Assembly: GCA_017871115.1 (NCBI GenBank)
Contig: JAFCIZ010000006.1
Span: forward strand, 2,046,001 to 2,110,000
DNA: 64,000 bases
From: Cunninghamella blakesleeana
Lineage: Eukaryota; Mucoromycota; Mucoromycetes; Mucorales; Cunninghamellaceae
Direction: 5' to 3'
Shown: one piece after another, positions 35,343 through 47,628 of the stretch
Layout: every line of letters begins with the position of its first letter
Numbering within the stretch: position 1 is the stretch's first letter
Position numbers and translations under genes: made by a program
Notes under the pieces: generated by a model
Seen by the model: the letters and a program-made list of their open reading frames with translations, nothing else
Database searches by the model: none
Told to the model about the DNA's origin: nothing

Positions 35343-36124
35343 ATATAAATAATTTTCAATATATAATGGAATATTATATATACATATATATATATATATT
35401 ATCTCTAAAAAAATTTTTAATTCATTAATATGTATATTTTTATTTTTATTGAAATAATAAAGAGTCATTAAAAAAACACAAAGTATATTTTATCTACAGC
35501 ACGTATAAAAAGCAGTAAGGAAAAATAAATGGTTTTATTCGCACTTTATAGGATTTTTTGAAATTCATTAGGGAATCCACACGCTATAGCTTTATTTTTG
35601 TTGTTTATTCTTAGTTCTCATGTATTAGGTATTATTTCAAATAATGTTTGTTACTCGCTTTCAATTACTTATTTAGTAATACCTTAAATAAAATACTAAG
35701 ACTATTTAGAAGAGAATAAAATACAAAGATGAAAAAAAAGATATCTTCATTTTCATCCAGATATTGATATAGGATTTTAATATTGATTACATCTCTTAGT
35801 CAAATCGTTATATTAATTTATTAAAAAAAAATGATAATAATAAATGCTTTTATACTAAAAAAATCACATAGTATATGTGTAGTAAATATACACTAACAGT
35901 AAATTATAGATCAAACAGAATTTAAAATTAATGCATAATTATGACTGGTTTTACTGAAACTGGTAGTGCCACTATTTTATTTTGGTGGCGGAATTTAAAA
36001 TATAAATTTATAGGATATCTTTTTTTCAGTCTCTTTTTTCTTTTCTCAACTTTTTTTTTTCTTCGTACCTTTTAATATTTTATACATATTAATAATAATA
36101 TTATACAATCTTGATGAATATATA
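35343..36124. other. Intergenic, tricalbin 3' flank and RPC8 promoter
   Basis: 780 bp. It holds the GGTGGCGGAATTTAAAA word at 35984-36000 and a T/C-rich block at about 36022-36070 before the RPC8 start codon. No gene seen. Confidence 0.6.
35984..36000 (+). promoter_or_regulatory. GC-rich promoter word, copy 5
   Basis: GGTGGCGGAATTTAAAA, about 125 bp upstream of the RPC8 ATG and in the same orientation. It matches copy 1 (140-156) except for one A. Confidence 0.45.
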
Positions 36125-36247
36125 ATGTTTGTGTTATCAGAAATAGAAGATACCGTCAAAATTGTGCCAAACGATTTTGGAAAAAATGATAATGATGCTA
36201 TTACAGACGCTTTAAATGAAAAATATGCAAATAAAGTAAAGCAATAT

Positions 36248-36279
<32 letters not shown>

Positions 36280-37411
36280 CGGATACGAATATGAATATGA
36301 ATATGAACACGAATACGAATACGAATATGAATACAAACACTAAAAAAATTTCCATTTTTTTTAATTTTTTTATTCAATATAGGTAGTTCAGGAAGTTGGA
36401 TTATGTATTTGTGTTTATGATATTTTATCAACTTCAGAAGGATTTATTTTATATGGCGATGGCTGTAGTTATATTAAAGGTAACTTCTATACACTAGAAA
36501 GTGAATATAATCCTTTAATAATAAGATAAACAATAAATAGAAAATGGATATTATATATAATGTAATATATTAACTTATTATTGATATTATCACTGATACG
36601 TATACATACTTTTATATATTTACATATAGTAACTTTTCGTTTAACTGTGTTTCGACCATTCGTGGGTGAAATATTAACTGGACGGATTAAAAGCAGCTCA
36701 CCACAAGGTGTACGAGGTAGGAAAAAAAAAAAGATAAATATATATATATACAGTAATTATTAAATAAATACTAAATGATAGCTAATTACTATCCTTTGTT
36801 TTTTATTATTATAATAATAATTATTTGATTTGTTTGATAAATTTTATAGTAACTATGGGATTTTTTGATGATATTCACATTCCTGGTGCAACATTACAAG
36901 CTAATTCTGAATTGTAAGTTTTGAAATAAACAATAATTATTGACTATGTGGTTACAATATGTATATTTAGAGAAATATATTAATTTATATAATTACTTTA
37001 TTTTATCTTATATTATTTTAAAAAAAAATCAAAATGATAAAAGTGATCCAGCGGAACAAGTGTGGGTATGGAAATATGAAGGAGAAAAAATGTATATGGA
37101 TATTGATGAGCCTATCCGATTTCGAGTTCTACGTGAAACGTTTACTGATACAACACCAACAACTCACCCCAATAGTGGCAGTGCACCTGGACGACGTCAA
37201 TCTGTTGCAGATTTAACTGCTAGTAATGATCTTATTGCAAATTCTACAAAAATTCCGCCATATGCATTAACGGTAATAGTTTTTTTATTTTATTTTTTAA
37301 AAAAATTGGTTTATTTTTCTTTCTAATTACTCATTCATGGATATATATATTAAATAATAGTGTACGATTCAAGAAGATGGTTTAGGTTTATTATCATGGT
37401 GGGGTAGTTAA
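36125..37411 (+). CDS. RPC25: RNA polymerase III subunit RPC8 (Rpc25)
   Basis: Six exons: 36125-36235, 36383-36479, 36630-36716, 36850-36913, 37044-37272, 37361-37411; 212 aa. Rpc25 forms the Pol III stalk with Rpc17 and is needed for initiation on tRNA and 5S genes in the nucleus. The family pattern is followed end to end: [99 protein letters not shown], and the terminal [10 protein letters not shown]. The extra segment [20 protein letters not shown] is a low-complexity insert before the last strand. The 5' splice site after ...YANK is followed by an intron with (TA)n and (GAATAY)n that stays in frame for about 36 codons. Confidence 0.93.
36256..36341 (+). repeat. (TA)n plus (GAATAY)n repeat in RPC8 intron 1
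   Basis: A TA run is followed by about ten hexamers of the type GAATAT/GAATAC/GAACAC. Read in the exon-1 frame it would encode alternating Glu-Tyr. Confidence 0.9.
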
Positions 37412-37938
37412 TACACAAAAATAAAGGAAGAAAAAACCAGATTTTATGTTCAATACCAAGTGCATTTCCTTAATCATTCTGCATTCAATTATTTATATTT
37501 ACTATATATTTTTATACACATTCATTCTATTTTTTTTATTATTATTGTATGATCTAAACTACTTTTGTAATCTAATGTATATTTTCCTTTTATTTTATTT
37601 TTTTACTACTATTTGTAATCCATAATAATATCAATATCACCAATATTAACCCCAATTAAAAAATAAAATAAAAAAGATAGTTTTGATACAGCATATTTCT
37701 TTTTATCATGCACGCCAACCGTCACGCCACCATATAAATTTATATGTTATAAAATTTATTTTAATTTAGTTTTTTTACAATAGATAAAAAAAAAAATAAA
37801 GAAAGTTAATAGTGGAGAAGGGTGAATTATATAATATATATATATAAAGAAAGAAGGTACAATATATAAATGAATAAAAGAATAAATATGAAAAATATAT
37901 AATAGTAATACAAATTGAAAATTAAAAAGAAAATCTAT
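37412..37938. other. Convergent intergenic, RPC8 / MPP beta
   Basis: 527 bp of AT-rich 3' flank for both genes. A GC-richer word CACGCCAACCGTCACGCCACC (37711-37731) lies here and is unexplained. Confidence 0.55.
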
Positions 37939-39554
37939 CTATCGAATAACGTTAAAATTTGACATTTTATCTACATCTCCAATAGCAACAATAGCAGCGT
38001 CACGATTTAAATATTGAGTTGCAACACGACGAACATCATCTACCGAGACTGTCGATACAGCTTCTTCTACTTGTTTAGGTGACATGCGATCCCCTGAAGT
38101 TAAAAGTTGTCTACCAATATCTTCAGCAATAGGGGTACTACCATCTAAACCTAAAAGAAGACCTGCTTTTAATTGTTGTTTAGCCCGTTCGATTTCTTCA
38201 GCCGTTACAGAAGTACATAAACGATAAAATTCATTTCTTGTACATTTTAATAGATCATCAATTCGATCTGTATTTTCTGTAATCATGTAAATACCCCATA
38301 GACCAGTATCTTTATAAGAAGTATTGAAGGACATGAATGAATTAGCTAATTGATGATTATGTACCACAGAAGATAAACCAGAAGCAATATGACCAGTAGC
38401 ACCAAGCGAACGATCCCAAGAACCAATAATAGATTGCATAACTAAAAGAGCAAAATAATCGGGGGAGGTCCAACTAGCACCTTCCACTGCCACAGCAATA
38501 TGAGTTTGGTTAGACTGAGGATTACGAATTTTTAATTCTGAACCTGAAAAGACAGCCTTTTTCATAGCACTTTTACTTGATGCTTCATCCCTAACATGAG
38601 GCAATTGACCAAAGTATTGTTCTGCTAAATTAACCAAAGCATCATGATCAACACCACCAGCACCAACTAAGATCATTCTTTCCCCAGTATAATAGGTACG
38701 AATATAATTGGATAAATCATCTCTTGTTAAGGATTGGATGTTTTCCTTTGGGCCTAAAATCGTTAACCCTAAGGATTCCTTTGGAAATGCTGTTGCATGT
38801 AAATGATCAAATACTACTTCTTCCATTTGTTTTTCTACTTCTTCTTGTTCACGCAAAATCACATCTCTTTCCCTTTCAATAGCACCCACATCTAATTTTG
38901 AATTTTGCAAAATGTCGGATAAAATTTCTACTGCTTGAGGTACATCGTATTTAAAGGCCTTTGCATAATAAACCGTTTGTTCTCTTGATGTATATGCATT
39001 TAAATGTCCACCCATATTTTCAATTTGTAATTCTAAATCACGCTGTGAGCGAGTCTTTGTTCCCTGATAAAAATAAATAAGATATATATATATATATATA
39101 TATATATTTAATATAGGTATTATCATTATTATTATTATTATTATATATAAATGCTATATACGTATAAGAATTCTTTTTATATTACTTTAAAAGCCATATG
39201 TTCTAAAAAATGAGCTGAACCATTATTTTTCATATTTTCAGCACGAGATCCTGCATCAATCCAAACACCAACAGTAGCTGTTTGTGAAGCTGAATTTTCT
39301 TCTGTTGCAACAGTAAAGCCATTTGGTAATATAGTTTTACGAAGAGTTGGTAAAAGTTGTGTTGTAGTTGCTAAAGAGCGTCTTCCCTATAAGCGATATA
39401 CATTTGCAACAATAATATAAATTAACATATTTATTATTATTATTTATGTACTCATTTATTTATCCATATACATTTAATTATTTATTTATTTATTATTACA
39501 TACCACTAATGATTTTGAGAGTACGTTTTTTAAATTTAACATACGTGTTGTCAT
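37939..39554 (-). CDS. MAS1: Mitochondrial processing peptidase beta subunit
   Basis: Three exons in transcription order: 39504-39554, 39186-39386, 37939-39063; 458 aa. Beta-MPP is the zinc-bearing catalytic half of the matrix peptidase that removes presequences; a homologous chain is core 1 of complex III. The presequence [20 protein letters not shown] is basic and acid-free. The inverted zinc motif HFLEH gives His76, Glu79 and His80, with the distal glutamate in the [16 protein letters not shown] helix. [24 protein letters not shown] and [20 protein letters not shown] are typical. The catalytic HxxEH is intact, so this is beta-MPP rather than the alpha subunit. Codon use is strongly biased (GAA, AGA, few rare codons), consistent with high expression. 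It shares a 660-bp divergent region with the INTS10-like gene. Confidence 0.93.
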
Positions 39555-40214
39555 TATTTTTATTCGTTTGGCTGAAATAAAAAAAACTGAGTGAAAAGAA
39601 AAAGAAAATGATAGAAAAAAAAAACAAAAATTTAAATGTCTTTTTAAAATAATTTAACCGCCGATTTTTTTTTTTCTTGCTCTATCTTTTATCCTTAAAA
39701 AGGTTCAAAAGTACCCAATAATGAACCAGCTTTTCTGATTACATTATACTCTAAGCATCCTATGAAATTGACATAAATAAAAAAACATACCTCATTATAT
39801 AACGATCATATATCACCATAAAACATATGTATATATAAAAATAGGAATATACATAAATGATATTATATATATATAATATTTATATTGCTCTATTTATTTA
39901 TTTTTTATATTCATATACTAGAGAGCTATACCTTTTTTATGTAAGGAAGCTTAAAAATTTAAAAATTGTTATTTTACATAATATATTTATATATAAATTA
40001 TATAATAGAGTAGCTTTATACTCCGCTATTTTTTTTTTTTCCTTTAATTTTTTCACACCCTCTTTTAAAAAAATTCTTTCTTCCTCCCATTTCTTTCTTT
40101 CTTTTTACCTCTCTCTTTTTCTTTTTTCTTTTTTTTTTTTAGTGCAGCTTGAATTTATTAAAACAATATACATATAAAAACACAAAAAGGAAAGGTATCA
40201 CTTGACATAAATAT
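39555..40214. promoter_or_regulatory. Divergent region MPP beta / INTS10-like
   Basis: 660 bp with the reverse-strand TCGGCGGTTAAATT word at 39651-39664 about 100 bp from the MPP start. A long T/C-rich block at about 40028-40140 precedes the INTS10-like start. Both are plausible core-promoter elements. Confidence 0.5.
39651..39664 (-). promoter_or_regulatory. GC-rich promoter word, copy 6
   Basis: Minus-strand TCGGCGGTTAAATT, about 100 bp upstream of the MPP-beta ATG in gene orientation. Confidence 0.35.
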
Positions 40215-42810
40215 ATGACACCTTTATATGGGTTTTCTACAGATCCTATAATACGAAGAAAAGAATCTATAATGCAACTATCTAATAATGTAAAAGTAGA
40301 ACAATATACATCTTCAGAATCAAACTTTGATATTGAGGTAATCTATTTATTTATTAAATATTATTATACTTAATTTATTTAATTTTCGATATATAATAAT
40401 GATACAAACCTAATTTTTATTTATATATAGTTTGCTAAACATCAACACGATATAAAAACGGGGAATATGGAAAAGGCGATTCAAAGCTTTGTATTATTGT
40501 ATGTTCTAAATATATATTTATATATGAAATATACTTATTTAAGGAACCTTTCATAAGTTAACACATCTTTTATTATTATTATTATCATTTATTTATTGTT
40601 TATTCTCTAGACAGTCAAATAGTATGGAAAATACAAAGTTTCAAGAATATTTAATTGAAATATCTAAAAATATCGACTCTTCCAAGAATGCCGAACTTTC
40701 AGGTTAGAAAATAAATACTATAAAAATACAAGTAGAAATAAAATAATTATCATTTAAACTTTCATTTATTTATTTATTTATTTCTATTTAATAGGATTTT
40801 TTGCATCTTTACCTTGTTTATTACAATCTAATATCATTGACTTTGCAAAAGGTAATAAAAGACAACGATGATACCTTTGATACTGTTTTAATATTTATTA
40901 CCCACATACCCATTAATCAATAATTTATTTTTAAATTAAATTAGATCACTTAGCGGTTAAAAATGAATTACAAGCATTTCATATATTATTTGATTATATT
41001 CAAGAATATCCAAGGCATGCATATAAATATATGGTAAGTCCTTATTTATAATAATGATGATAATAACAATGGTAATATATAATATACAAATTATAACGAA
41101 AAATTCATATCAAATATACATTTATATATATATATATATATATATATGCGTGTGTGTGTGTATTATTTATTATTATAGATTGAGGCTATAGATATGCTGA
41201 TTCATTTGATTGAAACTGAAAATGCAGAAGATAAAAATAAATGTTTTCATATCTTAGGTAAGCTGATTTAAGTTGAAATTTGTACAACGCAATACTTTTT
41301 TAAAAAAAAAATAATAACTTTTTTTGTTATTATTATTATTCTATTTATCTTTCTTTATATAAATATAGTGGCAGACCTTTTACCTAGACTTAGTAAACAA
41401 CGGCTTTTATTAAACTATTCGGAATGTACAGCTTCAGTAAAATCAACAGATAGTAAACACTACATCATTATACCACTTTACCTATATGAAAAGTATATCA
41501 TGATCGGCCAGTCATATTTTATAAGTAATCGAAATTGGGATGAATTAACTAAATTCACCTGTATGATGATATCAACCATTGGGTAAAATTATTATACATA
41601 TATAAGATGAAAGAGGATAATAATAACAAAATAAGGTGGTAATTAATTATCCATATTATTATTATAATTAGATATAATGGATACGAACAATTAAATACAG
41701 TATCACATACAATACGATTTCAATATTTAAAAGAACACCGATTGAATGTACATATTGATGATATTACAGAGTCTCAAAATAATGTGGAAGAACAACAACA
41801 GTTAAAAGTTTCAGCAACATTAATGTGTGAATACATGGTAGTCATATCACAATTTGTTTATTTTGGATATGAATATTATAAATCAGTATGTGGTTCTAAT
41901 GTAAATGAAACATCTTCCTTGGAAAAGACATGTTTGGTACCTATTTGTGCATTTCAATCCTTTCTAAAAAAATCAACGTTTGATAATAATAATAATAATA
42001 ATAATAGCACTAATAATAATGATGATCCTATTATAAAATCAGAAATAATTGATTCCGATGTAAATAATAACAATAATAATAGTAGTAGAAAACGGCAACT
42101 TAGCGGATCTCATTCACCAGATAATGATGATAGACAAAAGAAAACAAAATTAGATATTCCTGATCGTGGTCAAGGGCTCAGTGCAGAATGTATGAAAGGA
42201 GTTGATTATGCATTACAAGTTTTAAGTAAAGCGGCTGATTGTCTTCGTCATTTAGTAGATATGTGTCAATGGGCTTCTATTAATTCATTAGTAGATGATC
42301 AGTCAAAATTATTACAATCATGGGAAAGAGGTAATTATAATAAATGAAAATCATATAATGCTATAATAAATATAAAGAAGGATGTTTCGTTAATATATTT
42401 AATATAAATAGAATTGAACCGTATCATTGCTTATTATAATTTACCGTTTGATATAAAGAATGCAGTTTTATTGGTACAGAGTGACCTTGCTTTATCATTG
42501 GTAGGTCTACATTAATTTTATAAGAAAAAAAAATAGGACTATTTATTAAGCTAAATATATATATGCATATTTTTTTTAGCCGTCTGTACCTGGAAATTTG
42601 GCTAAAGCTTTAGAATTATCTCAAACCATCTGTGATCGAATTGAAGCGGAACGACGCAATGAAAATAAATCTGAAGAATTGGATATCCCATTTATGTTTG
42701 CTTTCCGTGTTCTTTACAGTATTGCTGTGATCTATCTACTGGTTGGAAGTGTTCAGGTAATTATAATATATATATATATATATATAACTATGTGTACTGA
42801 GTATAATTTA

Positions 42811-42852
<42 letters not shown>

Positions 42853-44125
42853 TAATATTCAATTAGCAATCAACATTAGAAATAGCCATCATTTTATCCG
42901 TATTTCCTATCCCAATAGAAATGAATGATACAAGTTTTATTGCAGATGAAATAGATTGTGGTATAGTATCTAAAGTATTTCAAGATCATGAATTTGGATT
43001 AATGCAAGTGAATCAAGTTGGATTAGTAGTAAGATGTATTAAACATTTAGTGGTTGGGTTAGATAATGAATCTGAACAACGTACTGGATTAGCTTCTATT
43101 GATTCAGCTATGCGGTGGGATGAAAAAGCAGGAAATATGATTGTCTTGATGCAATATGGCTGGCCTTATTGGAACTTGAGAACAAATATGTGGGAAAAAA
43201 TAATAAATCGAATTAAAGAAAAAAGAGTATTCAAGAATAGAGAATTTTTAGAATATATTTATGGTAAAATGGAAAGGAAATAATAATTATAATGTCAAAG
43301 TGTTGTTAAATATATATTTATATTTTTATATATTTGTGTTTAGTGGAAGATGTCTTGAAAACTATTCAAAGCATACATGATTCTGGATCTACCATCATGG
43401 ATATTATACCACCAGAATTTGCATTACGTGGAAGTTATCGACATTTAATTACACCACAACCTACTAGATTATCATCTTATGCAAAAGATACAAATACAGT
43501 CAGTTCATCCACATCCACAGCAACCGTAGCAGAATCATCATTGTCAACGACAAATAATAATAACAACAACAGCAATAATAATAATAGTGATAAAAAATCA
43601 TCAACCGATGATGATTTAATTGATCCAACAGAAGACGACAACGATGATAAAAATTTACCATCTAGATCAGCTCCACCACCTATTTATCAACCATCATTTT
43701 CAAATCAAATTTTACCAAGCATGACCATGTCCCCATCCTGGTATGCAGCTTCCACCCAAAAAAATGAATATGCATCATGGATGTCGCCTTCCTTTTACTA
43801 TAGCCGACCTGCTACCTCCGTTTTATTAGCTAAAAAACAAAAAGAATTGAGTGATAAATATAGTGAACCAAACGAAAATCATCATTATTCCCACCCCCAT
43901 CGCCATCACCATCATAATAACAATAAGAATGATGATAATACTAAGTTGAAATCAATTCAAGATAGTGATGAACCAATAACACCTTTTATACCACGAGATA
44001 TTGTATCAAGATGTTTAGACTATCGATTACAAAGGTATTCACCAAAGGTAACACCACAAAGGATGCGTCATGTGTTACAAAAGTTTTTGAAAAATATGGT
44101 TTTAAAAGGAAATGACGAAGTTTAA
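40215..44125 (+). CDS. Integrator complex subunit 10-like protein
   Basis: Twelve exons: 40215-40337, 40431-40498, 40611-40702, 40795-40851, 40945-41033, 41179-41257, 41369-41582, 41672-42330, 42412-42500, 42580-42756, 42867-43263, 43344-44125; 941 aa. I see no enzymatic motif; the protein looks alpha-helical with Asn/Ser/His-rich insertions (for example residues encoded at 41980-42080, 43540-43640 and 43880-43940). Three stretches resemble animal INTS10: KCFHILVADLLPRLSKQRLL with the following LYLYEKYIMIG; VLYSIAVIYLLVGSVQ; and NMIVLMQYGWPYWN with REFLEYIYVEDVLKTI. The last parallels IVLLQQEWPRG...FFNYVTNIDMLEE in animals. INTS10 belongs to the Integrator arm module that helps process snRNAs and terminate Pol II. 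Identification is from remembered sequence and is tentative. An SRKRQ...KKTK patch may be a nuclear signal. Confidence 0.6.
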
Positions 44126-44978
44126 AAAAGTGGGATTTTATTTATTTATTTTTTTTTAATACAAAAAAAAAATGTGTACCAAAAAAGAATATATAAATAT
44201 AAATATAATCGCTTTAGAGTGTAAAGGATTACTATTAAAAAAAAAAAAAAAAACAATTATGGTAATGATAATCATAATAAGAGTAATATTTAATGTTGTA
44301 TTTAAATAATAATAAAATATATTTATATTTTTTTATTTTTTTAATTTTAATTAAAAGTATATTGATTGATAATTATAAAAAGTAAAAAGATCGACAATGG
44401 GATAGATTTTTATTATTATTGAATTATTACAATTCATAATAATTTATTATTATTATTATTATTATTATTAAATATAGCATTTTATAAAAAAAAATAGAAG
44501 GTGTAAAAATAAAACAATGTCCTTTTTATTAATATATTGCCTTTTTATAATATAATAGACATTAATACGTCTTGTGTTACCTTATCTTGGCAACCCAAAA
44601 AAAAAATTTAAAAAATTCTGTTTTTACCGAATTGTCAGCTTTTATTTTCTCCTATCCTTTTTCCTTTTTTTTTATTATTATCATTATATATATATCTTTT
44701 TATATTTCACACTCCTTTACTCTCCTTTTCTCTCTTTCTTTCTTTCTTTCTTTCTTTCATTTATTATATTTCATTCATTCTTATTAATAGTTATTTTCTT
44801 TCTTTTTTTCTTTATTTTTCTTTTTTGTGTATATACCTTTTTGTTTATTATTATTAATAATATTTATACATACCTACATACATTCATACAAACATACATA
44901 CATACATTTATAATATTTATTTACATTTACTCTTTTATCTATAGACAATTTATATTACATAATAAATACATACAAGTA
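44126..44978. other. Intergenic, INTS10-like 3' flank and promoter of the unknown gene
   Basis: 850 bp. Contains (CTTT)n at about 44735-44760, T/C-rich leader sequence, CATACATA repeats near 44870-44910, and a possible 5' UTR acceptor (TATCTATAG at 44944) 35 bp before the next ATG. No gene seen. Confidence 0.5.
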
Positions 44979-45624
44979 ATGGTGGAAGGGCGTAAATCAA
45001 CTACATTACAAAAGTTAACACGATGGTCAGCAGCAGCCGTATCACCTAATTCTTCTATACCTAACTGGCCAGATAATAGAAAGTTTAATATGGGATATAA
45101 TACTAACAACAATAATATGGAAGCAAACACTTTTCAACCTATTGATCATGATGATTTAATACAAGGATCTTTATATATATTAAAAGTGAAAATTGTTACT
45201 ATTGGTCTTTTTGAAGGTAATATGAACAATAATTCATAATATAAGGTACAAATATGATAGGCTTAAAGTTTAAAACTCCTTTATACATGAATATACATTA
45301 CATATAGGCTGGAACGATGATATGTGCTGCTTTTCTGTCTTACGTAAATATGCATTAGGATGATGATTATTTCCTTTTAAAAAAAACCTTACAAGATAGA
45401 ATAAAAGGATAATATATACTCATTGCCATTATTATATTATTCTTTTTTTAATTTAATTTATAAAAATAGGATCAGATACTGGATCAATGAGATGGTCAGA
45501 AGCAAGGTAATAATACTAGTAAAAAAATAAAAAATAAAAAATAAAAAAAAATAAAAAAAACGGATTAAAAAATAAAAAAAAGTTTAAATATGCAGGGTTA
45601 CATGGGATTTACATTTTATTCTTC

Positions 45625-45659
<35 letters not shown>

Positions 45660-46430
45660 TATATTTATAGATATTTACCAGGTGATTTCGATGCTTACGA
45701 TGCGTTTGATGAAGCAGGAAACCCTCCGGTATATTTTTGGACTCGATTTTTAAGAATCCAAGTACCTTTGAATTGGTTTTCACTATTTGAAGAAGCAAGA
45801 AGAAGGCAGAGAGCATGGACTGTAGATTTACAACAATATTATATATACGAAAATGAAGATCAAGATTTAACCGCTTTCCCAGTACCTCCTTCACCTGTGC
45901 CAAGTATATCTCATCATCATCAACACCAGCAGTCAAATATAGATAAATCATTAAATAATAATAAGATGGATACAACATTTACACAGATGAGACATAGTGC
46001 ATCAAATAAAGATTTAAATGATCATCCCCTTCCTCCCCCTCCTATATCATCTACAACCAAATCAATAAATGAGATACCAAGAAAAGCATCTTTTACATCA
46101 CTCCAACATCATCAAGATGCAACAGGAACACCAACTCATGACCATATTGTTTACTCGCCTGTACCTTCTTTTAAACATACCCAACGTAAACAGCAATCTC
46201 CTTTACCATTACGTCGTCCTTCTTCACCTCCATCTATTACTTCTTTTCATACGACTGATCCACAAGATAATACATCATTACATCATCATCATTCAATGGA
46301 ACGTAATTTATCATCCAATACAATTCAAAGCAACCATACTACTACTACTAATAATAATAACAATATAAATAGATCTATTTCTGAAAAATCAGTTCATTCT
46401 AAACGAAAATCGATACTCAAGATATTTTAA
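44979..46430 (+). CDS. Unrecognised protein, conserved-looking core with disordered tail
   Basis: Four exons: 44979-45216, 45308-45343, 45470-45506, 45671-46430; 356 aa. I do not recognise the family. Residues about 1-60 are basic and Asn-rich. A compact core of about 110 residues follows: QGSLYILKVKIVTIGLFEG, then WNDDMCCFSVLRSDTGSMRW, then RYLPGDFDAYDAFDEAGNPP, then VYFWTRFLRIQVPLNWFSLF, then EEARRRQRAW. It is rich in aromatics and Asp and looks like a folded domain. Its two middle exons are only 36 and 37 nt. The C-terminal half is Ser/Pro/His-rich (polar, with PPPP, HHHH and SPLPLRRPSSPPS segments), probably disordered and phosphorylated, ending KSVHSKRKSILKIF. No signal peptide, no TM helix, no catalytic motif. 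The exon joins keep frame throughout. Confidence 0.72.
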
Positions 46431-47628
46431 AAGTCCTTATTCATTTTATATATTTATATATTTATTTATTTATTACAATTTACACTTTTGGCATTTTTTT
46501 TATAAAATATCACACTTAATTACACATTTTATCTCTTTTTTTTTTTTTTCTTTTCATCTCTAACAATTAAAGTTTTTATTTATTTATTTATTTATTTATT
46601 TCTATTATTGATTGCCTACCCACTTGGTAATAGATCGTCCTTTTTTTTTTTACAAGTAAAAATAGAATGTTGTTTTATTCGATTAAAATAATATAGTAAA
46701 ATGATCATCTATACAATGGGTCGGCGTTTCAATATCATCTTTTTGTTCCTGTCATTCCTATAAAAGTATTTTGTTCTTTGACATCTTAATTATTTTTTTT
46801 TTTTTCATATATATTATATATATTTATATTCCTGATAGATTATTTAATAGATTTCTGATGGAAAACTTTTCTGAAAACACAAAATAAATAAAAACTCTAT
46901 CTCCAAGATAGATTTCATTTTTAGGAATAAATTAAAAGATGGTACCAAAGTTCCTTTAACAGTAATATTAATGTGATATTCGGATCAAAATAATTTTTTT
47001 TACAGCTTTTTTTTTTTTTTTTTTTAGTTGAATTAGTCTTTATTTTATTTTAATAATCATTCTTTTTTTTTAAAATATACATATATGTATATATATATAC
47101 TATTGATTAGTAAAAATGAATGGAATACTAGTGTTTTTTAAAAAAATAATGAAAAAAAAAGAAATGAAATGAAAAATTAACATTGACCCGTTTATCATAT
47201 TTATACTGTTTTTTATTTTTTGTTTTTTTCACCTGATCGGAATCTAACTAAAAAAATCAAAAATTAGAACAAAGATCAACCTTTCGCAAAATTAGCTCAA
47301 AGTAATATGTGATACAACATATTTAAACACAGTTATATGGCTAGTTGAAAATTAGTGTAGAATAAAACCATCCAGCATAAATAAATGAGCACGTTCTTTC
47401 CATCTTTTCCTTCTATTCTATTTATTTTTTTTTATATATATTTTTATTCCTCTTGTTTCTCTTTTTTCTTTGTTCTCTCTCTTATTATTCTTTTTTATCG
47501 GTAAATAGGCAAAGAATAAGAAAACACACTAAAATAATGGTCGATCCCTATTTTAACATATGCTAAAAGGATATAAATTATATATATATAGTCATATTTA
47601 TTAGGGTTAATAGGATATAGAAATTTAA
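46431..47628. other. 1.2-kb intergenic region before the Na+/H+ antiporter
   Basis: AT-rich; a TTTATT repeat near 46575-46602, poly-T at 47012-47026, a T/C-rich block at about 47397-47485, and GTAAATAG at 47500. Nothing gene-like recognised. Confidence 0.55.

Noticed and set aside
44572..44960. Long Phe-rich frames upstream of the unknown gene
   Set aside because: They translate a T/C-rich leader and CATACATA repeats; the credible start is at 44979.
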